A stretch of DNA of 64,000 bases, taken from contig OV121082.1 in the NCBI GenBank assembly GCA_921293015.1, forward strand, positions 25,433,497 through 25,497,496. Direction: 5' to 3'. The stretch is from Phorcus lineatus (taxonomy: Eukaryota > Mollusca > Gastropoda > Trochida > Trochidae). Below the pieces are notes generated by a model. That model worked only from the letters and a program-made list of their open reading frames with translations. It was not told the DNA's origin and made no database searches. The position numbers and the translations under genes are program-made. Positions 1-11,739 of this stretch are shown here, in pieces. The first letter of the stretch is position 1. The number at the start of each line of letters is the position of its first letter.

Positions 1-79
1 AGTACAGGTGTCTCGCTTCACACATCTTTTGAATGATATGAAGAGTGGGTATATTATTTACTCTAACGAGTATTTTTAA

Positions 80-376
80 GGCTTACCGGGGGCGCGTTCG
101 GTTTCGGATCAAGAGGTCCGGGGTTCGAATTCTGCAGTCTGCAGTGGAGAACTGTTCCTTATGCATTAAGGTTTGGGTGCACTGCTACACGGAATTTCAG
201 CGCAGTAACACGCATGCTTCGCTAGTTCCAGCTGATGCTGGCACGTGGAAGATACTCGCAGGTTTTACCGCAATGCGTCTCCACAATTTTGTTGCGGGCT
301 TTCTCTGTGCAATAATAGCAGTTGTGATATAAGTGAAATAGTTTGAAACGGCGTTAAACCCTAAATCACCTTACCA
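80..376 (+). mobile_element. tRNA-derived SINE, old copy
   Basis: A roughly 300-bp tRNA-headed SINE. The internal RNA polymerase III B box GGTTCGAAT lies at 122-130. The A-box region is degenerate. The body continues with GGAGAACTGTTCC, a GTTCCAGCTGATGCTGGC segment, then GTTGCGGGCTTTCTCTG, and ends GGCGTTAAACCCTAAATCACC near 376. The same body order is seen in the copies at 30.8, 61.7 and 62.6 kb, which defines the family and its length. It is more diverged than the 30.8-kb copy and lacks a clean tRNA 5' end. Such elements are moved in trans by a LINE; the partner is not identified here. Confidence 0.8.
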
Positions 377-399
377 CCTCGACTCCAAGTCGTGCCATT

Positions 400-740
400 A
401 ATAAGTAACGTTTTTTTTTATCCACCTACATAATAAAGCGAGAAACTTGAGCGCTACTGACCTCTACAAGGGACAAATTGCTTTTATTTATGTATAGATA
501 GATATGATGATTGGTTTCAATCCTTAGAATTAATAAATTCTGTTTATCAAGATAATTTTGAGTGTACAACCTTGTTTATTATAATTGTATTTACGGACAA
601 ATCATTTAAATACTGCAAACGAACTACACCCTCGGAAATTAATTAAAGTTTACTAGCGTTTTAAAACTTTCTCCAATAGTAGAACAATGTTGTATGTCAC
701 TTAAAACAACTTAAAAGTTGTGCTAAAGCAAGTAATGTAC
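400..740. other. no gene seen
   Basis: AT-rich sequence with short homopolymers. No convincing exon, RNA or repeat was found. Confidence 0.5.
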
Positions 741-1400
741 GCATTTATCGATTTTAGTAAGTCAAGTTTGTTTAGGTATCGCATCTATCACAGAACAAAT
801 CCATTTAGTTCAAAGATCCGTCATATTGAATCGATAGAAGATCCTGCAAACACTAAATACAACCATGGTTGTTAAGAATATGTCAGATTTAAGAACACTA
901 TGCATCAATAATGAAAGGGGAAAATAAGCCTTAAACTATAATGCATAAAAGATCATATATTTTACATAACAAGGCCTTTAATCAATTTTTTGCATTCATC
1001 ATCCATTCGAATACAAGCTTGAGAAAACTCGAACCAGACAGACCACAACTTCAGGATGTTCGATCACGTCATTTATGTCTGTTCTAATTACTCTTGATAT
1101 TCTTTACCACTGACGCTTGACTTTGTGTATCAATATGAGATGATGCTTCTCTACAGAAATATTGACCTTTGTTACAACCATTCACCATAGGAAACATCAC
1201 CACTCAAAAGATATTATCATCAATGACAGCGAATGCCCAACTCATTATTTGGAATTGTCTGAAGGTTCCTAAGGCTGATTTCAAATTGATTTCAAAGTCT
1301 TGTAGTCCCTGTGCGTGTTGTTAATTTTGTCAAATCGATACGAGACATACAGTAGTTAGTCCTTAGTTCTCAAAGGTTAACCTTTAACAGTTAACTTGGA
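740..1400 (-). pseudogene. unit 1 of the small-exon array, terminal block
   Basis: This block aligns by eye with 15296-15500 and with the coding exon at 25928-26071. The shared core on the minus strand is TGT-ATG-TCT-CGT-ATC-GAT, matching TGT-TTG-TCT-CGT-ATT-GAT in the 26-kb copy, followed by AATTTGAAATC. Here the frame is lost by one extra base between the SRID codons and the NLKS codons, compared with the 26-kb copy. A second shared landmark, CATCTATCACAG near 785, recurs at about 14955 and 23365 and in altered form near 6365. I read this as the decayed 3' end of one paralogue followed by the upstream region of the next. The family is not recognised. Confidence 0.45.
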
Positions 1401-2185
1401 ACTTGTCGACCGAAAGGTTGAGAAGAAAGCTTGAATTGAAATGCAATATTCAGGGTTAACACATTTGCCTGAAATAAACTTTTATTGAACAAAACGAAAA
1501 AGAATTGTACAATGAAGAAATAATACCGGATATTGTAATGTAATGAGTAAGTAATTGGTAAGGTTTGTGCAGCAACTTATATCAATAGCAATAAGCAAAA
1601 ACATTTCAAGTTAAATAACCGATAGGTAAAATAAATATACATACTTTATCAAGCATGATGCTACAGTCTTGATAATGGAGACATTTTTGTGAGAATACTC
1701 TCGTGGGTTTCATACCTATCATCGGTATCCTAGATTAACACTTCACAATAACACGATCTTACATATATATTAGAGAGTATATAAGAAGTATCAATCGTGG
1801 AGAAGCATATATGAAAGTATTAAAAAATACAGAGAAGATGTAAATCAACTTTCCAAATCGTGGCTTTATCTTTTTTCCAATATGCATATTTCTGCTTCTT
1901 CATTCGAAGCTTCTTCAGGGAATGTATGTTTGAAGCACAGCAGCAGTCTTATAAAGTCTTCAGTGTTTCAAAGTAACAACACAATGCAACACAAACAGCA
2001 ATATAATCAACAATCGTCCTGGTGAGTTATCCCCTCTTACATCTAATAGGATCAAATTGGCAGTGATAGGATTAGGGATTTATGACGCTGTTCAATGGAG
2101 GAGAAACTTTTGTAATGAAACACTGTATATATAAATATATATCTAGAGATTTTAGTTCATATATGGATATATAATGAAAAACTTT

Positions 2186-2227
2186 TGATGGCTAGCGCTT
2201 GAGATCAAGTCAATGAATCTCTTCAGG
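2186..2227 (-). repeat. decayed relative of the Penelope 3' motif
   Basis: On the plus strand it reads TTGATGGCTAGCGCTTGAG and continues to CTCTTCAGG. It matches 24411-24449 next to the Penelope-like element and also sits beside a TA-rich run (about 2125-2175). The CTGAAGA half of the possible ribozyme core is kept on the minus strand; the GAAA half is not. It appears to be a remnant of the same element class inserted into unit 1 of the small-exon array. Confidence 0.5.
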
Positions 2228-2284
2228 TTAAAACGCTATGGTAGGAACACATCAATTTTAGCACAGCGAGCTGAACTGCCCACG
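2223..2284 (-). CDS. candidate small exon, unit 1 (AWAVQLAVLKLMCSYHS)
   Basis: An excellent splice acceptor on the minus strand (TTTCTTTCTCCACAG) precedes CGTGGGCAGTTCAGC. Read in phase 1 after the preceding exon it gives AWAVQLAVLKLMCSYHS and then a stop after a few more codons. The copy at 16086-16183 gives AWAPVQPVVLEFMCSYFSS in the same phase with an equally good acceptor, and the copy near 33.7 kb gives QLVVLEPVWYALQ. Frame is retained while bases change, which argues for a past or present coding exon. The peptide is hydrophobic and no domain is recognised. The 3' end runs into the Penelope-like remnant, so the true end may be lost. Confidence 0.4.
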
Positions 2285-2447
2285 CTGTGGAGAAAGAAAT
2301 GATGATTACCAGTGGTAAAGGCGATCGACTGTCTCGATTAGTACAGTTGAGTTGTGGTGAAATGACGTTTTATTGTCGTAAACGTTATCGTCTATAAAGG
2401 GAGGATGATCATGTGGGCTGAAATATAGTTTATTCAGGATTTTACAC

Positions 2448-2501
2448 CAGAAAAGTTGATAGTCGCGGTAGCAGTATTGTCAGAATCAACTAATGTCTGC
2501 G
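2448..2501 (-). CDS. candidate 54-nt exon, unit 1 (AQTLVDSDNTATATINFS)
   Basis: Bounded on the minus strand by the acceptor CTTCTTCCAG and the donor CTG|GTGTAA. Phase 1 on both sides gives AQTLVDSDNTATATINFS. The paralogue near 16.37 kb gives ALSLIDSNNHGMAFSNFY, but its acceptor AG has become AA and its GT donor is gone. The copy near 33.85 kb keeps IDSENTATTASSF with a one-base shift. The three copies share a (L/I)(V/I)DS.N core. Function is unknown. It lies 163 bases upstream, in transcript direction, of the next candidate exon. Confidence 0.45.
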
Positions 2502-2652
2502 CTGGAAGAAGTTCATTGCAATTGGCTTTGATAATTTGCAAGGAATTCCTTCTTGAAATATCAAGGTCAACTCGGTAGAGAAAGGGGGATAACTTTTTAA
2601 GTTAGAAAGTATTGCAAACATTAATACTCAAGAGATATGATAATTTCCTTAC

Positions 2653-2706
2653 CTGATAGCATTAAACAATTCAAATTCACAGAACAGTTGATCACAATAA
2701 CCTTCA
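2653..2706 (-). CDS. candidate 54-nt exon, unit 1 (KVIVINCSVNLNCLMLS)
   Basis: The acceptor (CCTCAAATAAG) and a consensus donor (CTATCAG|GTAAGG) flank a 54-nt open segment reading KVIVINCSVNLNCLMLS, ending in phase 1 and so compatible with the next candidate exon. The copy near 16.54-16.60 kb reads KRIVIICSLQYYCLFCQ in the same frame. Two cysteines are conserved (CS....C). This is the best-supported exon of unit 1 because both splice sites are canonical. No family is recognised. Confidence 0.45.
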
Positions 2707-3376
2707 CTTATTTGAGGAAATAAAAAAACATGAAATAATGTATAACATATGATTCAATTAAAGCTTGTTTGGAAGCAGTTCATAACGTAAACAAATGTTG
2801 AAGTGACAACATCGCTCCTCTTTCTGTAAGTCCGTGGGTCAAATAAACTTTGAAAACTCAAGTGCACAAGTATGGTTATTCATTGACATATGTGTAAAAT
2901 TGGATAAAGAAGAGACTACACATTTAGAAATGGTTGCACTGATAATGAATTGTTGAGTTATATACTCTTCACAAAAATGAAAGCAAAAGTGATTTGGAGA
3001 ATGCTGCATTCGTTAAGCAGCAAATAAAATGCAACTAGAATATTTCTTTCCATGACATCGATTGTTGTGTACTACAGCGCGAAAACGGGATAATTTTTTT
3101 TTTTTTTTATTAGTGTAAGAGGCATTTGAGATGTTTTCCCAAAATCGTGATGTAGAAAACAGGTAATGAAACTTTCATATAAGAATAGGCGAAAGGCATA
3201 CGTTATTTCACATTTTGTTACTCGTTTTTGAATGGAAAGAAGCTATCATAAGGCCACAACATAAAACCGTTGAGTCGCAATCTGCAGTTGCCCTACACTT
3301 GAACATTCATCACAGTACCTTTGGGTTTATCTTTTTTGGTCGGTTCCTGCAGATCCATTCCGCCAAAAAACACAAT

Positions 3377-3434
3377 ATTAGTGAATCTCGGAGCTATAAG
3401 CGAAGCCCAGGATCGCTAGAACCACTTTCGTCAT
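3377..3434 (-). CDS. possible signal-peptide start (MTKVVLAILGFAYSS)
   Basis: An ATG at 3434 on the minus strand opens MTKVVLAILGFAYSSEIH, with a short basic start and a hydrophobic core typical of a secretory signal. It lies upstream of the unit 1 exons. It ends at a stop without an obvious GT donor, and no paralogous copy was found at the matching place in other units. Weak support. Confidence 0.15.
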
Positions 3435-3499
3435 CTCTTTGTCATTTCCATGTAGACTAAACATCCACGTTTAGATTAAAACTTCAAACCAAACTTGCG

Positions 3500-6400
3500 T
3501 AAGGTCGGTTTTCCATCAAAGCTTATTTTTAAAAAAACAATTATACAGTCACGTTCTGTGGTGATGGAAAGCCAAGAACCTGTACCTAAGAAACTATATA
3601 AAATTCTGGTTTGATCATGAATCACAATTTCGTCTTCATCGGCGAGATGAAAACTAACCTGTCATTGGACTGTTTATTTTTGTAAAATTTGAACATATAC
3701 TAACATTTCATTCATATTCATTTCATTCAACATGCTTGAGACAGTAGCATTTCCTCATCTAAAATTGGTTCAGGGGAATTCGACAAAATGGGTACATCAA
3801 TAACGTCCTAAAACAACAACGATCCCTATGAAAGCTTAATATAGTTACTGTTAGGAATTTCAAGACACTTAGCTGCAATGTCTTTTTCAACTTTTTTGTT
3901 GAAATTTCAAAATAAAAAATTTAAAAAAACCGATTGCCCTAATATTCCACCGTAGCAATGATTTCTAAGGGGAATGATAGTTTGGCACTGCTTGGGAAAT
4001 ATTTCATTCATTAGCGGCGTGCAAATTGAAATGACATATCGCGTCGATTACACTATACTGAACACGGCTAATCTGGTTACAGTACAGTTGTAAGAATGAC
4101 TTATTAAGGATATGAATGCGGTTTTAGTAACTGCTTTAAAGTATGTAGATTACTTAAAAACTCCACCACGTGACTCGGTACCTCTTCGTGGTGTTGTGGT
4201 ACGGGTGCTTTTGGTGACACCTTGAGCTATGCTCGTGGTTGGGGCACAGAAGCTGGACAGGTCGTCAGGCAGAGGCCAGAGCAAATAGGGGTCCTAAAAC
4301 CTGCTGTCTATCTCTCACTATGCCTTTCTTCCAGTCTTTTCCCTCGACCTTTCGATCCCATTATCCCTGATCTGTCCACGTGTTCAATACGTGTAACTGA
4401 AATACTGTTGATTTTGAGAAATTTTGACTTCTGTAAAAATGGAAACAACGGTATGACTAAGTTCGCATGGGAAAAGATTATTATTATGACACGCAGAGTG
4501 ACGAGATAAGGCTTCATGTAGAAATTAGGTACATAATACTGATGTAGAACGAACTTCCAACTGTGCAATCGACTACAGTGATGTTGTAAGATCATAAATC
4601 TTAAACCTTAGAAATTGTAAGAAAGTCTGGTTCAATTGTGAACCTACCTTAGTATGGGTAATCGTCGGACATTTTGATCACTTGTTCATTTGAAAGTTAA
4701 GGCCGTTTCATTTATTTTAAAAGTATACAATCTTACCCAAAAATTTAGACAACTTTTTATACAGTAATGTACTTTCATCTTACGCGGTAATAAGAAAGTA
4801 AAAATTTATAAAATTCCTAAAAAATTGACAAAATCTCTAGTCATGTCTTGTTTGCAACATGGATCTTTGATTACTGAATAAAGATTCTTTATTTCAGGGA
4901 CATCATTCAGGAATGTATGATCACTTTTATCATATGCACAATGTATGACCAATGTTTAACACAATTTTTTTTTTTTATAACATGTATTTAGAATCACCTG
5001 AATTTTATAAGGAAACTACATGATGTTCACCAATAGTTTACATTTCCTATTGATTCAAGCATTAGAGAAATAAAGGTCATATGAAGTAATACATTCTTCT
5101 AAATAACTATTCGTTTAGTGCTTCATGTCCTAAGGCATTATTTAAGGATATCTGAGGATCATTTAAAAGACTAAATATACATCATTACCATTTTATTTCA
5201 AAATGATTAAGTCAGTTTGTAATAAAACCTGAAGATTTGTTTTACTTTTGTCTTAAGTATTTAAAATGTTTTAGTTTAAACAATGCCAACCTCATTGCAT
5301 TAAATATTCTGATAAATGCAAGAAGTAGATGGATGATAGTTTAAACTTTTTATATTAAACCATATTTCTATATTAGACAGCATAATGGCATCAATGTTTG
5401 TAAGAGCATGCTAGCTATACCGATACTGTATTTTGTTACGTTCCATTGTACAGGTGTGTTAATATATTAAGGAAATTATGTATAGAATGAAGTTGAAAAT
5501 TGCATATCGCTTATAATTATCAATTGCAGTTACTGTTGTAGAAGCGCCCATGATATGTATTTTATATATGTGTCCATGTTGTTCGTATATCAAGTTACAG
5601 AATATATATAGTAATGATGACCACCTGAAATAAAATTGCATTTAGGAACATTATACATAGTTTAAAATAGACATGAAAAGGAAAATACAAACTAAACACA
5701 TTTCATGTTCAATACTTCAATCATGAGATTATATCAATTAAGCCAAATTTAGATTACATGCTAAATTCTGCACATCAACTGAAACGTTTTGATTTGCTTA
5801 GAAGATTGATTAATAAAATGAAAATATCCTTAAATCATTAAAAGACAAAAGTTTGGTACTTTTAATACATGTGATAAGACCAGTTTGAGTAATACATAAA
5901 TGTTAGAAGTAGATACACGGCAAATTTGGAATTATGCAATGCAAATTGGTCGTTATATCTTTTATTTTAAGTAATTGTTTTTACAGTAATCACATAATTC
6001 ACATCTTAGGTTTCTAAGTCACGTCTGCTTGACATCTTTCAATTTACATCAGGTAATAAATACAAATGTACAATGTACCAATTATCATCCTGGTTAAAAG
6101 TTACAAAACATCATATATTATCACTTATGGATATACTTGTGATATGAAAGGGTAGATTTAATAAACCTAAGACAGGACCTTAAATATGATATGTTTACTG
6201 AGAAGAGGAAATGTAATTGCACTCTCAATGTAAGCAGTTCATCCCTGAATCGAAAAATGTATGTTCACTAATGGATATGCTTGTGATATAAAAGAGAAAC
6301 CTTGATGTAAAACAGACTGCAATAACCTACTCTGCCGCTCTGGTGTGCAATGTCACCTTGGGTATTCCATCTATCATAGAGTTTATTTAGTTCATAAATT

Positions 6401-7840
6401 TCGCCAGCACAAATTGCATTCAAGCATCAAAACATGATAGTAGGTTTTTTTATCTGTTCAAAGTGTCATAAGTGTCTCAATATATTTCATAACAATTAAT
6501 GAATATTTCCAAAATGATCCTTGCAAACGTATTCCCTATTTCTAAAAAGTTTAAATTAGTATTCAAATTAGGTATTGGGATTTATTGACACGTTCATTGT
6601 TACATGAACATGGTTGCTTAACTTTTCAAATTCAGGACTAATTCTAAGAGACAATTTTTCAATAGGTTTTGAATAACATTTCATCCACAGGGAAAACAAG
6701 TGAGCTAAAACCCAGCTGACAATAAGTTTTATGACACAGGCACAGACATCTAACATCTAGCAATGCGTTATCTCCTGGCTCATTCTGATACTTTCACGAG
6801 ATTACTATTTGATGTATTCCAAATTGAATCTAAAGCAATGTGTAACACACTGGAGTATCAATGTCGGAGAGGGGATCAATACGTGACAAGTGTCAGGAGA
6901 GAAACCCCTGAAGCTAAGCAATAGTAATATAGAAGAGCTTTTTTGATAAAACGACCAACGAGTCGAATTTTCGATATTATTTCTGTAGCGTTAATCACAA
7001 TTGGTAATAATTTTTAATAACTTTTCTATGTTTGTGATTGCCTTATTAGCTTTAAATCTTAACCAATTTCTACACTATTCATTAAGACAACCTTTTTGTT
7101 TACAATTTTGTAAAAAAAATAATTTCTGAAAAGCAATGAAAATTTTCGAGAAGATTTAAACAATAACATATTTAAATGTCATCAGTAACGTATAAGAAAT
7201 AAATTGTTTCATAAGGTATCACATATACATACACATGCACTAAAGAGCAATTTATGAATGTTGTAATGTAGCAATGTAAGAATGAATAGTCGTTTTTGCA
7301 CTTTTGAGCATCTCAGTGTAGTACTTTTAGAAATATGTTTTGTCATTTCGAATTCTTACTGCTAGACCGTAAAATGATCTGAATCATTTGAGTTTTCAGC
7401 AGTTGTATCAACAAGATCTGAATAAATATGTTAGTGTCAACAGAAAGTTACGTTAACTTGACCCACAGAAAAAATTGATTTTGAAAAAATGAATAATTCA
7501 GGAACCTATTAAAAAAATACTATTAATCCTGAAACTTTGCTAATAACAATAAAGGTTTATGTATATTTTGATATAGTTATCATATATTTATTACTTTTTA
7601 AGCTGTTATTAATATCATGAACAATTTTTAAGCCATTCGCCTTTGACAACATAACACATTATCAAAATAATGAGACTTAAAAAAGTATAACATAAGTATT
7701 AAAAAACCCAGTAAATTTAACTTCATAGATTGTTTTTAACAAATTTACTACGGATTAATGTTATTCCAGAGCCGATGACATGATTTCTATATCTACTGTA
7801 AAACCTGTAGGCCAGGATCTTTACACTTCGTATGGTTTAA
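3500..7840. other. mostly unassigned AT-rich DNA
   Basis: No intact gene is supported. A decayed trace of the array landmark (CATCTATCATAG) is visible near 6365. A local pair of similar segments lies at about 6115-6175 and 6255-6310 (ATGGATATACTTGTGATATGAAAG against ATGGATATGCTTGTGATATAAAAG). A minus-strand open stretch at 6568-6756 (VCACVIKLIVSW) resembles a secreted peptide only vaguely and has no supporting copy. Confidence 0.4.
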
Positions 7841-7887
7841 TTCTGGCCTTTTGGATTTGAAAAACACACCGCAGAAGGCCGACACCA

Positions 7888-7993
7888 TTATTAGGTCTTC
7901 AAGACAAAGTCTGGAAGACCTATTGTTTTTATCCTGTTTATTATTAGGTCTTCAAGACAAAGTCTGGAAGACCTATTGTTTTTATCCTGTTTA
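7888..7993 (+). repeat. 53-bp direct duplication of an element 5' end
   Basis: Two adjacent copies, period 53, each holding TAGGTCTTCAAGACAAAG, the returning arm GGAAGACCT and the downstream ATTGTTTTTATCC. Each is the 5' palindromic terminus of the element that follows. Doubling of only the terminus is what slippage or repeated initiation at that end would leave. Confidence 0.85.
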
Positions 7994-9424
7994 TTATTAT
8001 TATTATTATTATTTGTACTTTTTTTGTGAATCGGATTCAGCCAAAACTACTGATGCAAATTCGACCAAATTTGGCAAGCTGATAGCCCTTACTGAGGAAT
8101 AGACAGGCGAAGCTTTTCAGCTTGATCGGATCATGCGTTAAAGGCACAGTACCACTCAAACTTTCAAAAATTAACATTGAAAATTTTTTCAAAATGCACT
8201 TAGAGACTTGCAACTTTTTTCAAAAGATGCGCAATTACATTTGCAGCAAAAAAGTAAATCATGGCAAATTCGTAGCTTGCATACTTGCGCCGCCATTTTG
8301 CTTTTTTTGACTTTTTTGCATTTTCGCAACCTAAGCATCTTTGACAATCTTCTCCTCTGAAGATACATGCATCTAAGAGCTGACACTCACATATGTCATA
8401 CCTGAAGGAGTGGCGAAAAAAGTAATAGAGCAACATTTGCAAATTTGTTAATACTTTTTTTTCTGCAACCCTTCAAAGTCGGGCGACTTAGCTCGTGTGA
8501 CAATGTTCAAGGGGCAATTACTCAAAAAGTTGGACTCACAATTGCACCATATTCACTGGAGTGTAAGATCACTTTGTACACTTTACAAATCAAGAAAAAC
8601 ATCGATCGCGAACAGTCATTTCCGTTCACAATAAACGATCAAAAATCGCACAAATATGTTTAAAAAAAATTAACATGGACTATTTTTACAAAATGCACTT
8701 AGAGACCTGAAACTTGTTTTGAAAGAAGCGTACTAACAGTATAAACAAAAAAGTAAATCATGACGATTTCATAAGTATGATAGTTTTTGCACAATATCAA
8801 CTTATTTGTTCCAGAAATTGGTTTTCAACATTCCACAATTCTTGTGAACACGATTCAGCCAAAACCGCTCAAGCTGTTACAGCCAGACTTGCCAGTCTGA
8901 TAGAACTGCATGAGACGAAGCCACAATAAGCTTTTGGGCTTAATCGGCTTAAGTGTTAAAGGCACAGTACGATCTAAATTTCGAAAAATTAACATGGGAA
9001 TTTTTTTCAAAATGCACTTACAGACCTGTAACTTGATTTAAACTATAGGCAATTACAACACGAGCAAAAAAGCAAATCACAGCGAATTCGAATTATGCAT
9101 AGTTTGGCCGCCATCTTGCTTCATTTGACTTTTTGCAAATTCCTGACCCCAAGGGTTAAATTGCAAACCGTTGAAGGAAAACAATTGTTTTGAATGAAGC
9201 GCCATAACAGTACAAACAAAAAAGTAAATCATGACAAATTCATGACTAGCATAGTTTTTCCGCATTATCAACCTCTTTGCAAAAATCCCAGTTTGCTTAT
9301 GACATTTGGTCCCAATTTCACTCTCCCTTTACCACTAACACAAAGAAGCATTTTAAGCTCTAACACTGTGTGAAGTTCAAGCAGGAAGTCTTGAAGACCT
9401 AAGTACTGCCTTGGCAGTCCTAGT
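7893..9424 (+). mobile_element. Helentron/HINE-like non-autonomous element, copy A
   Basis: The 5' end AGGTCTTCAAGAC (7893-7905) is a perfect 13-bp inverted match to GTCTTGAAGACCT at 9388-9400. The 3' side continues into a short hairpin with a TT loop (ACTGCC-TT-GGCAGT, 9405-9418) and ends CCTAGT before (TTA)n. The 5' arm also folds on itself with GGAAGACCT at 7913-7921. Subterminal inverted repeats plus a 3' hairpin and AT-rich insertion sites match the Helentron/HINE (DINE-1-like) class of rolling-circle elements; the class is inferred from end structure alone. No Rep, helicase or endonuclease frame is present. The interior holds degenerate 0.5-0.8-kb subrepeats beginning GTGAA..GATTCAGCCAA. 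Confidence 0.6.
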
Positions 9425-9440
9425 TATTATTATTATTATT

Positions 9441-10780
9441 AAGGATTCAGCAATTTTGCTGAATCCTTATTGTTATTGGTGTGTTTTATTATTATTATTA
9501 TTATTATTTTTCTTCCACCGATTTTGTGAACACGATTCAGCCAATACCGCTCAAGCGGTTACAGCCAAACTTACCAGTTTGATAGAGCTTCATAAGGAGA
9601 TCCAGCATGAAACTTTTGGGCTTAATCGGCTTAAGCGTTAAAGGCACAGTACCATCCAAAGTGCGAAAAATTAACATGGGAAAATTTTTCAAAATGCACT
9701 TAGAGACTTGCAACTTTTTTTAAACGATGCACAGTAACAATTCAAGCAAAAAAGTGAATCATGGCAAATTCGTAACATGAGTACTTTGGCCGCCATATTG
9801 CTTTAATTCATTTTTTGAAATTTCCGGACCCAATGCATCTTTGAAAATCTTCTTCTCTAAAGATACATGCAATTGAGAGCTGAAACTCAGATATATAATA
9901 GCTGAAGGAGTGGGGAGAAAATTCATCTTGGAAAATTTGCATTTTTCTTCATACTTTTTTTTCTGCAACCCTTCAAAGTCAGGCGACTTTGCTCGTGTGA
10001 CCATGTTCAAGGGGCAATTACTCAAAAAGTTGGACTCACAATTGCACCATATTCACCGGAGTGTAAGATCACGTTGTACACTTTACAAATCAATAAAAAC
10101 ATCGATCGCGAACAGTCATTTCCGTTCACAATAAACGATCAAAAATCGCACAAATATGTTTAAAAAAAATTAACATGGGCTATTTTTACAAAATGCACTT
10201 AGAGACCTGAAACTTGTTTTGAAAGAAGCGTACTAACAGTATAAACAAAAAAGTCAATAATGACGATTTCATAAGTATGATAGTTTTTGCACAATATCAA
10301 CTTATTTGTTCCAGAAATTGCTTGTCAACATTCCACAATTCTTGTGAACACGATTCAGCCAAAACCGCTCATGCTGTTACAGCCAAACTTGCCAGTCTGA
10401 TAGAACTGCATGAGACGAAGCCACAATAAGCTTTTGGGCTTAATCGGCTTAAGCGTTAAAGGCACAGTACGATCCAAAGTTCGAAAAATTAACATGGGAA
10501 TTTATTTCAAAATGCACTTAGAGACTTGTAATTTGATTTAAACTATAGGCAATTACATCACGAGCAAAAAAGCAAATCACGGCGAATTCCTAAATAGCAT
10601 ACTTTTTGCACATTATCAACTTCTTTGCAATAATCGCAATTTTCAGATAAAACATGCCGCTGAAGCTTAATACATGCACCAATCTTCATGAAATTTTCAG
10701 TGAAGCTAGCTAACATTACTATCTTTGTACTGAATGTGCTTTTTATGCGCTGAATCCTTTTGTCGTCGCTTGCGACTATA
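9441..10780 (+). mobile_element. Helentron/HINE-like element, copy B with different ends
   Basis: The 5' end AAGGATTCAGC (9441-9451) folds with GCTGAATCCTT at 9458-9468 and also matches, inverted, GCTGAATCCTT at 10749-10759. A 3' hairpin with a TT loop follows (GTCGC-TT-GCGAC, 10765-10776). The end sequences are unrelated to copies A and C, yet the architecture and much of the interior are the same; about 9954-10440 is nearly identical to 8447-8940. It looks like an interior shared by two terminus families. Confidence 0.6.
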
Positions 10781-11731
10781 TTTATTATTTGTACTTTTTT
10801 TGTGAATCGGATTCAGCCAAAACTACTGATGCAAATTCGACCAAATTTGGCAAGCTGATAGCCCTTACTGAGGAATAGACATGCGAAGCTTTTCAGCTTG
10901 ATCGGATCATGCGTTAAAGGCACAGTACCACTCAAAGTTTCAAAAATTAACATTGAAAATTTTTTCAAAATGCACTTAGAGACTTGCAACTTTTTTTAAA
11001 AGATGCGCAATTACATTTGCAGCAAAAAAGTAAATCATGGCGAATTCGTAGCGTGCATACTTGCGCCGCCATATTGCTTTATTTGACTTTTTTCAATTTC
11101 CAGACCCCGTGCATCTTTGACAATCTTCTCCTCTGAAGATACATGCATCTAAGAGCTGAAACTCACATAATATCATACCTGAAGGAGTGGCGAAAAAAGT
11201 AATAGAGCAACATTTGCAAATTTGTTAATACTTTTTTTTCTGCAACCCTTCAAAGTCGGGCGACTTAGCTCGTGTGACCATGTTCAAGGGCCGATAACTC
11301 AAAAAGTTGGACTCACAATTGCACCATTCTTTCAGGAATGTAAGACCTATATGTGGACTTGATGTAACTATCAAAACATTGATCGCGAACATGGTCTTTT
11401 TTTCACAATTAACGATCGAAATCGGGAAAAATCTTTTGACAAAATTTAACATGGGGTAATTTTTCAAAATGCACCTAGAGACTTGAAACTTGTTTTGAAT
11501 GAAGCGTCATCTTAGTCCAAACGAAAAAGTCAATCATGACGAATTCGTAACTAGCATACTTTTTGCGCATTATCAACTTCTTTGCAATAATCACAGTTTG
11601 CTTATGAGATTTTGCCCCATTATAACTAACCATTTACCACCAAGACACAGAAAAGCATGCGAAGGTCAAACACTGTGTGCAGTTCAAGCAGGAAGTCTTG
11701 AAGACCTAAGTACTGCCTTGGCAGTCCTAGT
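10781..11731 (+). mobile_element. Helentron/HINE-like element, copy C, 5' end missing
   Basis: Begins at TTTATTATTTGTAC, the same place copy A enters its interior, directly after the 3' hairpin of copy B. It keeps the family A 3' terminus: GTCTTGAAGACCT at 11695-11707, the TT-loop hairpin at 11712-11725 and CCTAGT at 11726-11731. Interior identity with copy A is high over the first several hundred bases. It has no coding capacity. Confidence 0.6.
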
Positions 11732-11739
11732 TGTTATAT

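Noticed and set aside
1880-1960. CTGAAGAAGCTTCG...AAGCAGAAA as a second hammerhead-like motif
   Set aside because: The spacing and stems do not fit the core; likely a chance palindrome (GAAGCTTC).
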